Source of the DNA: RGIG995 sp045543655
GTDB taxonomy: Bacteria; Bacillota; Clostridia; Oscillospirales; UBA644
Direction of reading: 5' to 3'
Length of the DNA stretch: 64,000 bases
NCBI GenBank assembly: GCA_045543655.1
Contig: JAZPXN010000038.1
Span: 39,430-103,429 of the forward strand
A model generated the notes under the pieces. The model saw only the letters and a list, made by a program, of their open reading frames with translations, was not told the DNA's origin and made no database searches. Of this stretch, positions 15,596 to 24,157 are shown in pieces (position 1 is the first letter of the stretch; every line of letters starts with the position of its first letter). Both the position numbers and the translations under genes were made by a program.

Positions 15596-15621
15596 GTGAT
15601 AAACTCCTTTTATACGATGAT

Positions 15622-17949
15622 TTATTTTACTTTCAGGCGAAGCAGGGCGGAGGAAAGTCCGTCGCTTGTGGCGTAGAGCCGGAGGTCTTCGGGATTTTCG
15701 CCCAGTTTCACCGCCACGGTGACGGTGCCCGCCCGCATCCGGCGGACGTTTTTGAAGACGGTATCGTGCTCCGAAATATCCGAGCCGGTGGAATAGACCT
15801 TGCAGTCCCCGCCGGTGGAGAAGGAGACGGTGACGGCGGCGTCGGGAACGGGATTGCCGGCCTCGTCTTCCACGGAGCAGGTGACCAGGGCAATATCCTG
15901 GCCGTTGGCGGAAACGTCGAAGGTGTTCTGGGTCAGCACCAGTCTTGCGGCTTTCCCGGAGGTGACCTTCTTATCGGAGGCAACGATCTTGTCGTCCTTG
16001 TATGCGATGACCTCCAGGGTCCCCGGGGTATATTCCACGACCCATTCCCCGTGACCGAATTTTTCGATCTGCTTCCGGCCAAGAGAGACTCCGTTCAGGA
16101 GCAGCTCCAACTCTTCTGCGTTGGTGTAGGCGAAAACGGTGATGGGTTCTCCCTCCATCCCCCGGAAATTCCAATGAGGCAGAAGGTGAACCATGGGCTC
16201 TTCGGTGAAATGAGATTTGTTCTGGTAGAAGGCGTCCTTCGGCTGCATGAACAGATCGATGGCGCCGGACTGGGAGCAGAGACGGGGCCATTTGGCTTCG
16301 CCCCGGTGTTCAAAGGCGTCCCATTGATAGCCGCCCATGATCCAATCGGTCTGGGCGATGTATTTCCACGTAAATTCCCGTCCCCGGAAATCGGAGTTGG
16401 TATCGTGATCGTAGGCGGAAATATAACCCTGCTCCGGGCAGTCGGGGAAATACCAGCCCCGGGTGGTTCCGGTGGCGCAGCACTCCGAGGACATCAAAGG
16501 CTTGTCGGGATGGCGTTCGTGAACGGTGTTATAATGCTTCCATTGATAATTGATGCCGATGACGTCGTTCAGGTCGTAGATGGTGGCGTCGTAGGGGTAG
16601 TTGACGGCGGACATGATCAGCCGGCTGTCGTCAAGGCGGCGGGCTTTGGCCATCATGGTCTGGCAGATCCGGCGGCCGGGCTCGTATTTATGATAAAATT
16701 CTTCGTTGCCAAGAGACCAGAAAAAGACCGAAGGACGGTTCCGGTCCCGCTTCAGCAGGGCCTCCATCTGGGCCAGGGCTTCGGGGGTGGATTCGTACCA
16801 GCGGACCTCGTCCATGACGATAAATCCGTTTTCGTCGAAGGCGTCCATCAGGGCTTCGGCCTGGGGATAATGGCTGCAGCGATAGCCGTTGACCCCCATG
16901 TCCTTCATCATCTGTACCTTGTAGCGGTGGATGTTGTCGGGGACGGCCTTGCCCATCAGACCGCAGTCGGCGTGGCCGCACATTCCCTTGATCTTGTAAG
17001 GCTTATCGTTGATGTAAAATCCGGTTTCTGCGTCGGCACGGAAGGTGCGAAAGCCGAATTTCACGTCGGTTTCGTCGCATTCTTCCCCGTCCTTCAGCAC
17101 CTTTACGTTCATGGTGTATTGGTAGGCATCCTCGGGAGACCAGCGGTGGGGGTCGGAGACGGGAAGAGAGAGATTGACGATGCACGTGTCCTTATCCCGG
17201 ATCACGCATTCTCCTTCCCCGGAGACCACGGCATTGCCTTCGCCGTCCAGCACCGTGCAGACCGCCTTGGCGCCGTGGGGGACGGTATCGTCGTTACGCA
17301 GGGTGACCTCGGTTTCCACGACCCATTCATTGTCGCCTTTATGGACGGGCTTTGCGAAAATCCCCCAGAGATCCACCGAGACGAGATCGGTCTTGACCAG
17401 CCATACGTGGCGGTAAATGCCGCCGCCCTCGTACCACCAGCCCTCGTTTTCTTCGGTGTTTACGTAGACGGCCAGCAGGTTTTCTTCCCCGAATTTCACC
17501 ATATCGGTGATATCCACCTCAAAGGGGGTGTAGCCGGTGAAGGAATGCTTCATCAGGCACCCGTTCAGGTAGACGGTGGCGTGGGTGGCCACTCCTTCGA
17601 AATAGAAATAAATGCGGCGGCCCCGGTCTTCCTCTTCCAGGGTGAAGGTTTTGCGGTACCAGGCGTTATCGTAGGGCAAAAAGCCCCGGTTTTCGTTGTA
17701 TTTTTCTTCGGGAATGCCCTCGATGACGTAATCGTGGGGCAGATCTACGTTGCGCCAGATGGTGTCGGAATACATTTTCGATACCGATCCCACCTTGGTT
17801 GTGGGCTGGTACAGGGGGCAGGCAGGCCCCATGATTTTCCGCTGGGTCTTTGCGGAGCGGTAGGCGTAGCCCGCAATGGAGGGAAATCCCTCCTTGAGAT
17901 CGCCCTTGTGGAAAAGCCAGTCCTTGTCAAAATTGATTTTTTCTCTCAT
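15622..17949 (-). CDS. Glycoside hydrolase family 2 protein with C-terminal Ig-like domains
   Basis: A 775-aa GH2 enzyme without a signal peptide. It has a sugar-binding domain (about 1-175, NRGFLPYDNAWYRKTF), an Ig-like domain (about 180-285) and a TIM barrel (about 290-590). The acid/base glutamate is in FFWSLGNEEF and the probable nucleophile in LMSSECCATG. Then comes a DUF4982-like domain and an invasin-type Ig domain (VEDEAGNPVPDAAVTVSF near 675-700). This architecture is common among gut beta-galactosidases and beta-glucuronidases; the sugar specificity cannot be fixed. It lies in the operon between etfBA and the lipoprotein, so it probably releases the sugar that the operon degrades. 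Confidence 0.88.
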   Translation of the reverse strand: MREKINFDKDWLFHKGDLKEGFPSIAGYAYRSAKTQRKIMGPACPLYQPTTKVGSVSKMYSDTIWRNVDLPHDYVIEGIPEEKYNENRGFLPYDNAWYRKTFTLEEEDRGRRIYFYFEGVATHATVYLNGCLMKHSFTGYTPFEVDITDMVKFGEENLLAVYVNTEENEGWWYEGGGIYRHVWLVKTDLVSVDLWGIFAKPVHKGDNEWVVETEVTLRNDDTVPHGAKAVCTVLDGEGNAVVSGEGECVIRDKDTCIVNLSLPVSDPHRWSPEDAYQYTMNVKVLKDGEECDETDVKFGFRTFRADAETGFYINDKPYKIKGMCGHADCGLMGKAVPDNIHRYKVQMMKDMGVNGYRCSHYPQAEALMDAFDENGFIVMDEVRWYESTPEALAQMEALLKRDRNRPSVFFWSLGNEEFYHKYEPGRRICQTMMAKARRLDDSRLIMSAVNYPYDATIYDLNDVIGINYQWKHYNTVHERHPDKPLMSSECCATGTTRGWYFPDCPEQGYISAYDHDTNSDFRGREFTWKYIAQTDWIMGGYQWDAFEHRGEAKWPRLCSQSGAIDLFMQPKDAFYQNKSHFTEEPMVHLLPHWNFRGMEGEPITVFAYTNAEELELLLNGVSLGRKQIEKFGHGEWVVEYTPGTLEVIAYKDDKIVASDKKVTSGKAARLVLTQNTFDVSANGQDIALVTCSVEDEAGNPVPDAAVTVSFSTGGDCKVYSTGSDISEHDTVFKNVRRMRAGTVTVAVKLGENPEDLRLYATSDGLSSALLRLKVK

Positions 17950-17970
17950 AACAAATCTCTCCTTGATTTT

Positions 17971-19347
17971 TTATGAAATAATATCGTTTACGTCGGCGAC
18001 GATGCCGTAATCGGCGTAATCGAAAATAGGGGCGTCTTTGTCTTTGTTTACGGCGATGACCGTTCCCGACCGATCCATTCCGGCAACGTGATGAACTGCG
18101 CCGGAGATGCCGAAGGCCACGTAGACCCGGGGCGCGACGGTCTTCCCGGTGATTCCCACCTGCATTTCATAGGGCATCAGATCCGTATCCACGGCCGCCC
18201 GGGAGGCGGCCACGTCGGCACCGTATTTTGCGGCGAAGGCTTCGCTTTGGCCGATGACGTCCCTTGCCCCCTTGCCGAAGGCGAAGATTACGTCTTTCCC
18301 CGTTTGCTCCGTGCGGACGGTGGCCATTTGGGGCCGGGTGACGCAGGCGATTTTGGCGATAATATTTCCCGAAAAGGCGGGACGGTACATCATCAGCTGG
18401 CCGTTTTCCGCCTCCAGCCGGGTGCAATCGGCGCAAAGTCCGGTCTGCAGATGCCATGCCACGACGGGAGCGGTTTTTTTCGACCAGGGGTCGCTTCCCC
18501 ACAGAATGGCCTCCGGGGCTTCGCTTCGGATCTTGTCGATCAGATTTTCGGCGGTGTCCGGCGCGATGACCGTCACCGTTTCCGCCACCGTTTCCGCAAA
18601 TCTCCGGGGCGCTTCGCCGATGATCCAGATATTTTTTAATTTTTCCGCCATCGGATTGTCAGCGGCGTCTTCGGTCTGTTTCTTCCGGGCTTCTTCCAGA
18701 ATCCGGTCAAAGTCTCCGGGGGAGACGAAGGTACATTTCCGCCTTCCCGACTGATTTTCAAAGGATTTCAGCACCTTGGTGGGGGAGCCCTTCAGCCCGC
18801 AACGGGTAAGATCCGCCTGCAGGTCGGCCGCCGTCCGCGTGATGACCGTTCCCGGCTTGGAGCGGATGCTGGGCAGACGCAGGGTATTGATCCGTTCCAC
18901 GGTGATCAGAGCCGGATAATTCGCGGTTTGCCGTCCCATGGCGCGGGTTGCGCAGGTGATCTGCCCGTCGGTTTCCTCTACCGCCATGACGTTGGTGATC
19001 AGTCCGTATCCCAACGCCGCCGAAAGCGCAGGCCCGGTCTGGGCCGTGTCTCCGTCTACCGTCTGCCGTCCGCAGATCACCAGATCCGGAGCCAGCTGCC
19101 GGATTGCCAGGGACAGGGTATAGGCCGTCGCCAGGGTGTCCGCCCCAGCAAAGGCCCGGTCACAGAGCAGATAGGCTTCTTTTGCCCCCAGCCGGGTCAG
19201 ACGCAGGAGCATATCTTTGGATTTTTCCGGCGCCATAGAGACCAGAACGATCTCCCCGCCCAGCCGAAGGGCGGTCTCGTAGGCGCAGGCGTCGAAGGGG
19301 TTCAACTCCCCCGCCGCCGTTTGTTTGACACAGACGACGATTTTCAT
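17971..19347 (-). CDS. Fused electron transfer flavoprotein EtfB-EtfA
   Basis: A 458-aa single chain joining both Etf subunits. Residues ~1-220 are EtfB (beta): MKIVVCVKQ start, VDGDTAQTGP and the RINTLRLPSI strand. Residues ~235-458 are EtfA (alpha), ending in the FAD-binding block GITGKTVAPRVYVAFGISGA, HHVAGM and NKDKDAPIFDYADYGIVAD. Etf normally is two genes; here there is no frameshift or stop between them. It overlaps the kinase gene by four bases. With the GlcD-type oxidase and GlcF-like Fe-S protein of the same operon it resembles the Etf-linked lactate/glycolate dehydrogenase complexes of anaerobes. Whether it bifurcates electrons cannot be told. Confidence 0.87.
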   Translation of the reverse strand: MKIVVCVKQTAAGELNPFDACAYETALRLGGEIVLVSMAPEKSKDMLLRLTRLGAKEAYLLCDRAFAGADTLATAYTLSLAIRQLAPDLVICGRQTVDGDTAQTGPALSAALGYGLITNVMAVEETDGQITCATRAMGRQTANYPALITVERINTLRLPSIRSKPGTVITRTAADLQADLTRCGLKGSPTKVLKSFENQSGRRKCTFVSPGDFDRILEEARKKQTEDAADNPMAEKLKNIWIIGEAPRRFAETVAETVTVIAPDTAENLIDKIRSEAPEAILWGSDPWSKKTAPVVAWHLQTGLCADCTRLEAENGQLMMYRPAFSGNIIAKIACVTRPQMATVRTEQTGKDVIFAFGKGARDVIGQSEAFAAKYGADVAASRAAVDTDLMPYEMQVGITGKTVAPRVYVAFGISGAVHHVAGMDRSGTVIAVNKDKDAPIFDYADYGIVADVNDIIS

Positions 19348-20819
19348 ACTTCTCTCCCGTCGTAAATGGGGGCAAGGGCATCGTGGATGCGATCGTATTC
19401 TTCAAAAATCTTCTGATATTTTACGGTATTTTCCGGGTTCGGTTCGGTGGTTCCGATCCCCCGAATGCAGGCGTTGACCGCCGCCCGGGGCGTTTCGAAG
19501 ACGCCCACCGCAAGGCCGGCCAGCATGGCGGAGCCCAAGGAAGAATCACTGCTCTCGGTGTGGATCAGGGTCATCCCCAGGGCGTCGGCCACGATTTGCC
19601 GCCACAGGGGGCCCTTTGCCCCGCCGCCGATGACCGTCCCCACGGCGTTGTGAGGCATTCCGATCTCGTCCAGCAGTTTTTTTGAGTGTATCAAGGACAT
19701 TGCCACCCCTTCCAGCACTGCCCGGGTGAAATGGGCCTTGGTATGGGTGGCGCGGATGCCCACGAAGCTTCCGCAGAGCATGGGGTCTGCGTAGGGGGTC
19801 AATTCCCCATTGATGTAGGGGTGGTAGATCAGCCCCTCGCATCCCACGGGAATTTCCGCCGCTCCGGCGTCCAATTCTTTATAATCCCCGCCGAAGGTGT
19901 CCCGGTACCAACGGTAAGAAGAGGCCGCCGCCTTGGTGGCCGTCCCCGGATACCACAGTCCTTCCGCAATATGGGAATAATTGACCAGATGCCGGTGGGG
20001 ATAGGGCTTGTCGGTGATGACGCAGATGCGCCCCGCCGTGGCCAGCTTTACCGTCACGTCTCCCGGCTCCACGGCGCCGGAGGCAAAGACCTCCATCACC
20101 GTATCGGTGGTGCCGCAGACTACGGGCGTTCCCGCCGCAAGGCCGGTTTTTCGGGCCGCTTCTTCGGTGACCGGGCCCACGATATCGGTGGGGCGGACGA
20201 TGGGAGGAAGAATCTTTTTATCGATCCCCGCAAGGTCGCAGAGCCGGTCGGACCAGGTCATGGTATTGCAATCGAAGAGCATACTGCCCTCCGCTTCGAT
20301 AAAGTCGGTGCAGTAGATCCCGGTCAAAAGATAGCGCAGATAGTCCTTTTCAAAAAAGATCTTTTCGGTTTTTGCAAAGATTTCAGGCTCGTTTTCCCGC
20401 ACCCAGATCAGCTGAGGCAGCGTCCAGATGGTGTCGGGCTTATGGAAGGAAAGGGAAAAGATCTCGTCGCCGCAGGTCTCCCGCAGGATATTTGCCTGCT
20501 TGCGGGAGCGGGAGTCGGTCCAATGAATGGCCGGGCGGAGGGGGTTGGCGTCTCCGTCGCAGAGAAGGGCCGTATGGGTGGCCGAATCGATGGCCAGAGC
20601 CAGCAGGTCTGCGGGATCAACGCCGCTTTTCTCCAGAAGGGTGCGGATATTTTCGCACAGCGCCGTCTCCCAATCGGCGGGGGATTGCTCGCACCAGCCC
20701 AGATTGGGATAATAGGTGGGGTATTCTACGGTATGCTCCGCCGCAATTTTTCCGTCGACGGAGATCAGCGTCGCTTTCGACGAGCCGCCGCCGAAATCGA
20801 TCCCCAAAAGATATTTCAT
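19344..20819 (-). CDS. FGGY-family carbohydrate kinase (xylulokinase-like)
   Basis: A 491-aa sugar kinase. The N-terminal phosphate-binding loop is LGIDFGGGSSKATL (5-18), the conserved substrate region is AIHWTDSRS, and the second FGGY signature includes VIGGGAKGPLWRQIVADALG near 400-420. Overall it is closest to XylB in pattern, but the family covers xylulose, fuculose, rhamnulose and ribulose. It should phosphorylate the ketose made by the isomerase-like enzyme at the head of the operon. It sits 6 bases after the DUF4867 gene and overlaps etfBA by ATGA. Confidence 0.88.
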   Translation of the reverse strand: MKYLLGIDFGGGSSKATLISVDGKIAAEHTVEYPTYYPNLGWCEQSPADWETALCENIRTLLEKSGVDPADLLALAIDSATHTALLCDGDANPLRPAIHWTDSRSRKQANILRETCGDEIFSLSFHKPDTIWTLPQLIWVRENEPEIFAKTEKIFFEKDYLRYLLTGIYCTDFIEAEGSMLFDCNTMTWSDRLCDLAGIDKKILPPIVRPTDIVGPVTEEAARKTGLAAGTPVVCGTTDTVMEVFASGAVEPGDVTVKLATAGRICVITDKPYPHRHLVNYSHIAEGLWYPGTATKAAASSYRWYRDTFGGDYKELDAGAAEIPVGCEGLIYHPYINGELTPYADPMLCGSFVGIRATHTKAHFTRAVLEGVAMSLIHSKKLLDEIGMPHNAVGTVIGGGAKGPLWRQIVADALGMTLIHTESSDSSLGSAMLAGLAVGVFETPRAAVNACIRGIGTTEPNPENTVKYQKIFEEYDRIHDALAPIYDGREV

Positions 20820-20825
20820 AGGCTT

Positions 20826-21476
20826 TTATTCTCCCCGGATCTCAAAATTTTCCCCGGATATGCCGGGAACCACGCCCCGGTCGATGAGGGGCTGATTATC
20901 GTTGTGGGCAAGGATCCACTTGTTTTTGCGGAACAGCAGGGGATCTTCCGCCGGCTCGTCGAGGGGTACGTTGGTGCCTACGGGCAGCGCCACCACGCAT
21001 TTGAAGCCGTCCCCCGTCTGGCAGGGACAGAAATGAAGAGACGTGGCGTAGACCTCCGCAATATCACCCTTCTGCAGGAAAAAGGCCTTGGCCACGGAGG
21101 AATCGATTTTTCCGTTTTCGATCTCCCACACGTGCCCCAGAATCAGCACCAGATCGGTGCAGGCCACGTTGACCTCCGAGGAGGCGTGCCATTCCCAGCC
21201 GTTGAGCCGGTTGCTGTGGCCGTGGCAATATCCCATCTGAATGGGCAGGGTGCCGAAAACGCCGTCGGTGATCTGCTGCATCAGTCCGGTCAGCTCAAAG
21301 GAAAAGACCGAAGGCAGATATTCGGTGCCTTCCGCGGGATAGGGCATCTTTTCCGCCAGGGCGACGATCTCTTCGGTATCGTAATTCAGCCTCCGACCGT
21401 AGGGGGCGAAGGCTTCGTCGTCGATTCCGTAAAGAGGGAGGTGGGGATTTAAGGCTTTTATTTCCGCTAAGGTCAT
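20826..21476 (-). CDS. DUF4867 family protein (cupin-like)
   Basis: A 216-aa protein that matches my memory of DUF4867: MTLAEIKALNPHLPLYGIDD at the start, then GYCHGHSNRLNGWEWHASSE, EIENGKIDSSVAKAFFL and SLHFCPCQTGDGFK. Its histidines, acidic residues and all-beta pattern suggest a metal-binding cupin-like fold, possibly an epimerase or isomerase of sugar derivatives. No member's reaction is known to me. Its place between iolB and the kinase suggests a role on an early sugar intermediate. Confidence 0.75.
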   Translation of the reverse strand: MTLAEIKALNPHLPLYGIDDEAFAPYGRRLNYDTEEIVALAEKMPYPAEGTEYLPSVFSFELTGLMQQITDGVFGTLPIQMGYCHGHSNRLNGWEWHASSEVNVACTDLVLILGHVWEIENGKIDSSVAKAFFLQKGDIAEVYATSLHFCPCQTGDGFKCVVALPVGTNVPLDEPAEDPLLFRKNKWILAHNDNQPLIDRGVVPGISGENFEIRGE

Positions 21477-21488
21477 AACGGCACTCCT

Positions 21489-21602
21489 TTACGCAAGGAT
21501 GGAAATGGTATGGGTGCGGGTGTAGGTCTCCCCGGCGGCAAGGGCGGTAATGCCCTCCTTTTCGGCAAGGTCGCCGGTACGCCGGTTTTTCAGGGTGATC
21601 AT
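21489..21602 (-). pseudogene. 37-aa coupled ORF, possible sugar-epimerase remnant
   Basis: ATG at 21602 overlaps the iolB stop as ATGA, and the ORF runs 37 codons to TAA at 21489, filling the gap to DUF4867. Its C-terminal half, ITALAAGETYTRTHTISI, looks like the last strands of an aldose 1-epimerase or DUF4432-type protein (a LAPGE turn followed by an alternating strand). It may be what is left of such a gene after an in-frame deletion, or a real small protein. It has no clear ribosome site of its own beyond coupling. Confidence 0.4.
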
Positions 21603-22399
21603 CGCTTGGCGACCCAGTCGTGCTCGGGATCGTTACTGCGGTTGAATCCCTGATATTCTCCGGCCATCAGCCACAGGAAATAGGTCTTGTATCCGGGGGT
21701 GGAGACGGTGGTATGGTAGCCGTAGGGGAATTCCACCAGCTCGTCGTTTTTCACCCGGTAGGCCTCGTCGATCTTTCCGTCGGAGGTGTAGAGGCACTGC
21801 ACGCCGAAGCCCTGCTTGGGCTCGTAGAGGAAATAATAGATCTCCTCCGCAATGCATTCCACGGGCATATTGTCTTCGTCGTGCTTGTGGGGCGGGAAGC
21901 CTGCCCAGTTGCCTTCGGTGACGTAGCATTCGCCGATGGTCAGTACCTTGGCGTTGGAGTTGCCGTCGATCAGGAAGCTGGTCTCCCGTTCGTAGGGCAC
22001 CTCGCCCAGCATCTTCAGCACCGCGTGATCCTCCCGCAGAATCTGCGGCTCGGTCTTCTCGGCGACGGGGGTGGCGCAGACGGCGATCTTCAGATGATCG
22101 AGCGCTTCGATCTCCAGCTTCTGGTCCCGGGGCATATAGATGCACTCGGCCTTGCGGTTTTCGAAAACCGTGCTGCGGTTGCCGATATTTTTTTCGGTCT
22201 TGCCGTCGAAGGTGACGTTGCAATGTCCCTCCAGCAGAATGAAGGCAACTTCCTTGTCTTCGGTATCGAAGGGCAGCTTTTCTCCTGCGTCCAGCTCAAT
22301 GATGCCGAATTCCAGCATCTTCAAAGAGCATTCTCCGATCTTGCAGAGGGGGGTATATCCTTTTGCGGGGACGTAGGTTTTCTTATAATTATAACTCAT
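21599..22399 (-). CDS. iolB: 5-deoxy-glucuronate isomerase (IolB) family protein
   Basis: A 266-aa bicupin. The metal motif is in FPPHKHDEDNMP with EEIYYFLYEP after it, as in IolB, which turns 5-deoxy-D-glucuronate into 2-deoxy-5-keto-D-gluconate in inositol breakdown. The length is normal (about 270). Next to it are a PfkB kinase and a class II aldolase, the types used by IolC and IolJ, but the upstream inositol genes iolG, iolE and iolD are absent. So either it serves a truncated inositol-like route or it has a new substrate. It overlaps the PfkB gene by 11 bases. Confidence 0.8.
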   Translation of the reverse strand: MSYNYKKTYVPAKGYTPLCKIGECSLKMLEFGIIELDAGEKLPFDTEDKEVAFILLEGHCNVTFDGKTEKNIGNRSTVFENRKAECIYMPRDQKLEIEALDHLKIAVCATPVAEKTEPQILREDHAVLKMLGEVPYERETSFLIDGNSNAKVLTIGECYVTEGNWAGFPPHKHDEDNMPVECIAEEIYYFLYEPKQGFGVQCLYTSDGKIDEAYRVKNDELVEFPYGYHTTVSTPGYKTYFLWLMAGEYQGFNRSNDPEHDWVAKR

Positions 22400-23303
22400 G
22401 ATTGCGCTCCTTTAAAAATTCCAGTACGGTACCGTAGGCGGGGACGCTCTCCCGGGCGCCGACGCCGGTGCATTTGATCGCCGATACGGCCGAGGCGAAA
22501 TAACAGCACTGCAGAGGGGTATATCCCTTGCAAAGCCCCGCCGCAAAGGCGCCGTGGAATACGTCGCCCGAGCCGTTGGAGTCTTTTACTTCTACGGGGA
22601 AGACGGGATAAGATACGGAATTTCGGCCGTCGTAAAAAAGGCCGCCCCGGCTCCCCTGGGTGACGACGACGATTTCGGGGTGATAGGCTTCGTAAAGAGC
22701 CTTTGCCGCTTCTTCCGCGGTGGCTTTCCCGGTGTGCCCCAGCGCAAATTCCTCGGAAGGGATGATATAATCCGCGTATTTCAGCAGATTCTCGACTCCC
22801 TCGTAGAGCCCGCCGCAATCGTAGAGCACCTTCGTATGATGCTCCTTTGCCACGGCGCAGGCCTCCAACGCGCCCTGCATTTCGTTGCCGTCGATCATCA
22901 GAATCTCCGCTTCGGCCACGGCGGCCCTTTGGGCGTCGTTTAGGTGAAGGGGAGGCAGATCTCCCTTGTCGAAAACGCAGGTGCGGGAGCCGGCCTCTTC
23001 GCTCAGCCAGATGGAGGAGGTAAAGGACCGGTATCCGTCTTCTACGGTGATAAGGTCCGTGCCCACGTTATATTTTGCAAAATCCTCCAGCAGGAATTTT
23101 CCGCCGTTATCGGAGGAGAGAACGCCAACGAAGGCCGCTTCCTCTCCCAGCTTTGCGGCGGCGACGATTCCGGTGGCCGCAGGACCGCCCCCTGCCGGCT
23201 TGGCCGACAGAGCGCGGAGCTTGGTATCTTCTTTCGGATAGCGGGGCAGGGTAAATAGGGTGTCCATCACGCAGGCCCCGATGCCAACGATTTTCCGGCT
23301 CAT
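22389..23303 (-). CDS. PfkB-family sugar kinase
   Basis: A 304-aa ribokinase-fold kinase. The substrate region is PAGGGPAATG (36-45); the catalytic base is D247 in SNGSGDVFHGAFAAG, where most relatives have GAGD. VTQGSRGG (214-221) is the ATP-site loop. It resembles KdgK or IolC, which phosphorylate keto-deoxy-gluconates. It is coupled to the aldolase gene (four-base overlap) and to iolB. The specific substrate is unknown. Confidence 0.87.
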   Translation of the reverse strand: MSRKIVGIGACVMDTLFTLPRYPKEDTKLRALSAKPAGGGPAATGIVAAAKLGEEAAFVGVLSSDNGGKFLLEDFAKYNVGTDLITVEDGYRSFTSSIWLSEEAGSRTCVFDKGDLPPLHLNDAQRAAVAEAEILMIDGNEMQGALEACAVAKEHHTKVLYDCGGLYEGVENLLKYADYIIPSEEFALGHTGKATAEEAAKALYEAYHPEIVVVTQGSRGGLFYDGRNSVSYPVFPVEVKDSNGSGDVFHGAFAAGLCKGYTPLQCCYFASAVSAIKCTGVGARESVPAYGTVLEFLKERNHEL

Positions 23304-24142
23304 TCCGCTTTCCCCGCAGCCCCGGTCAGCTCGATCTTGGTCAGGCAGAACTGCTTGACCGCCTCGATGGGGGCTTTCATGAAGTTGTCCACGGCGATGG
23401 CCCGGTCGGGCTTGGCCAGCTCCTCCTGCACCTTGTCCAGGAAGGTGTAGCAGATATCGGTGGCCACGTTCAGCTTGCGGATGCCGGCGTTGATGGCGGC
23501 CTTGATCTGATCGTCGGGAATTCCCGAGCCGCCGTGAAGCACCAGCGGAGTGCCGTCGGTGGCTTTGCGGATGGCTTCGATGCGTTCGATATCCATTTTC
23601 GGCGGCTTTTTATACCGTCCGTGGGCGTTGCCCACCAACACCGCAAGACAGGCAACTCCGGTCTCTTTCACGAACCGCGCGGCATCTTCGGGGACGGTGA
23701 ATTCGTCCATGCCGTCATCGTTGACGGTGCCGATATGTCCCAGCTCCCCTTCTACCTGTACGCCCACGTAGGCGCAGGTGTCCACCACCCGTTTGGTCAG
23801 GGCGATGTTTTCCTCCAGGGACAGGGTGGAGCCGTCCAGCATAATGCCGGTAGCGCCCCACCGCAGGGCACGGGTGGTCTCCAGCTCCGAGGGGCCGTGA
23901 TCCAGATGGAAGCAGACGGGAACGGAGGCCTTCTTTGCGGCGGCGACCACCACGGGGGAGAGGTAATAGCCGGCTTCTTCCTTCATCAGCCGGGGGTAGA
24001 CCTGCATGATGATGGGGGCCTTGGCCTCTTCTGCGGCGGCAATGACGCCCATGGCCGTTTCCATATTATAAACGTTGAAGGCGGGGATGCAGTAATTGCC
24101 CGCAACCGCCATATCGAGGACTTCTTTCAAGGTGACTAACAT
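23300..24142 (-). CDS. Class II aldolase (FbaA/GatY/IolJ family)
   Basis: A 280-aa zinc aldolase. The catalytic aspartate and zinc ligands are visible: LDH (80-82), VEGELG (130-135), GNAHG (171-175) and HGGSG (203-207), with NVATD near 225 for phosphate binding. It cleaves a ketose phosphate to dihydroxyacetone phosphate and an aldehyde. With the PfkB kinase it could act like IolJ (giving malonate semialdehyde); with the FGGY kinase it could act on a ketose-1-phosphate. It starts 15 bases after the Fe-S protein gene. Confidence 0.9.
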   Translation of the reverse strand: MLVTLKEVLDMAVAGNYCIPAFNVYNMETAMGVIAAAEEAKAPIIMQVYPRLMKEEAGYYLSPVVVAAAKKASVPVCFHLDHGPSELETTRALRWGATGIMLDGSTLSLEENIALTKRVVDTCAYVGVQVEGELGHIGTVNDDGMDEFTVPEDAARFVKETGVACLAVLVGNAHGRYKKPPKMDIERIEAIRKATDGTPLVLHGGSGIPDDQIKAAINAGIRKLNVATDICYTFLDKVQEELAKPDRAIAVDNFMKAPIEAVKQFCLTKIELTGAAGKAE

Positions 24143-24157
24143 TACTTGCCGCTCCTT

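Noticed and set aside
15766..17976. A 736-codon plus-strand frame opposite the GH2 gene, and a 588-codon one at 19686-21452 opposite the kinase
   Set aside because: Both are shadows of strongly biased minus-strand genes. Neither has a ribosome site, recognisable motifs or independent promoters.
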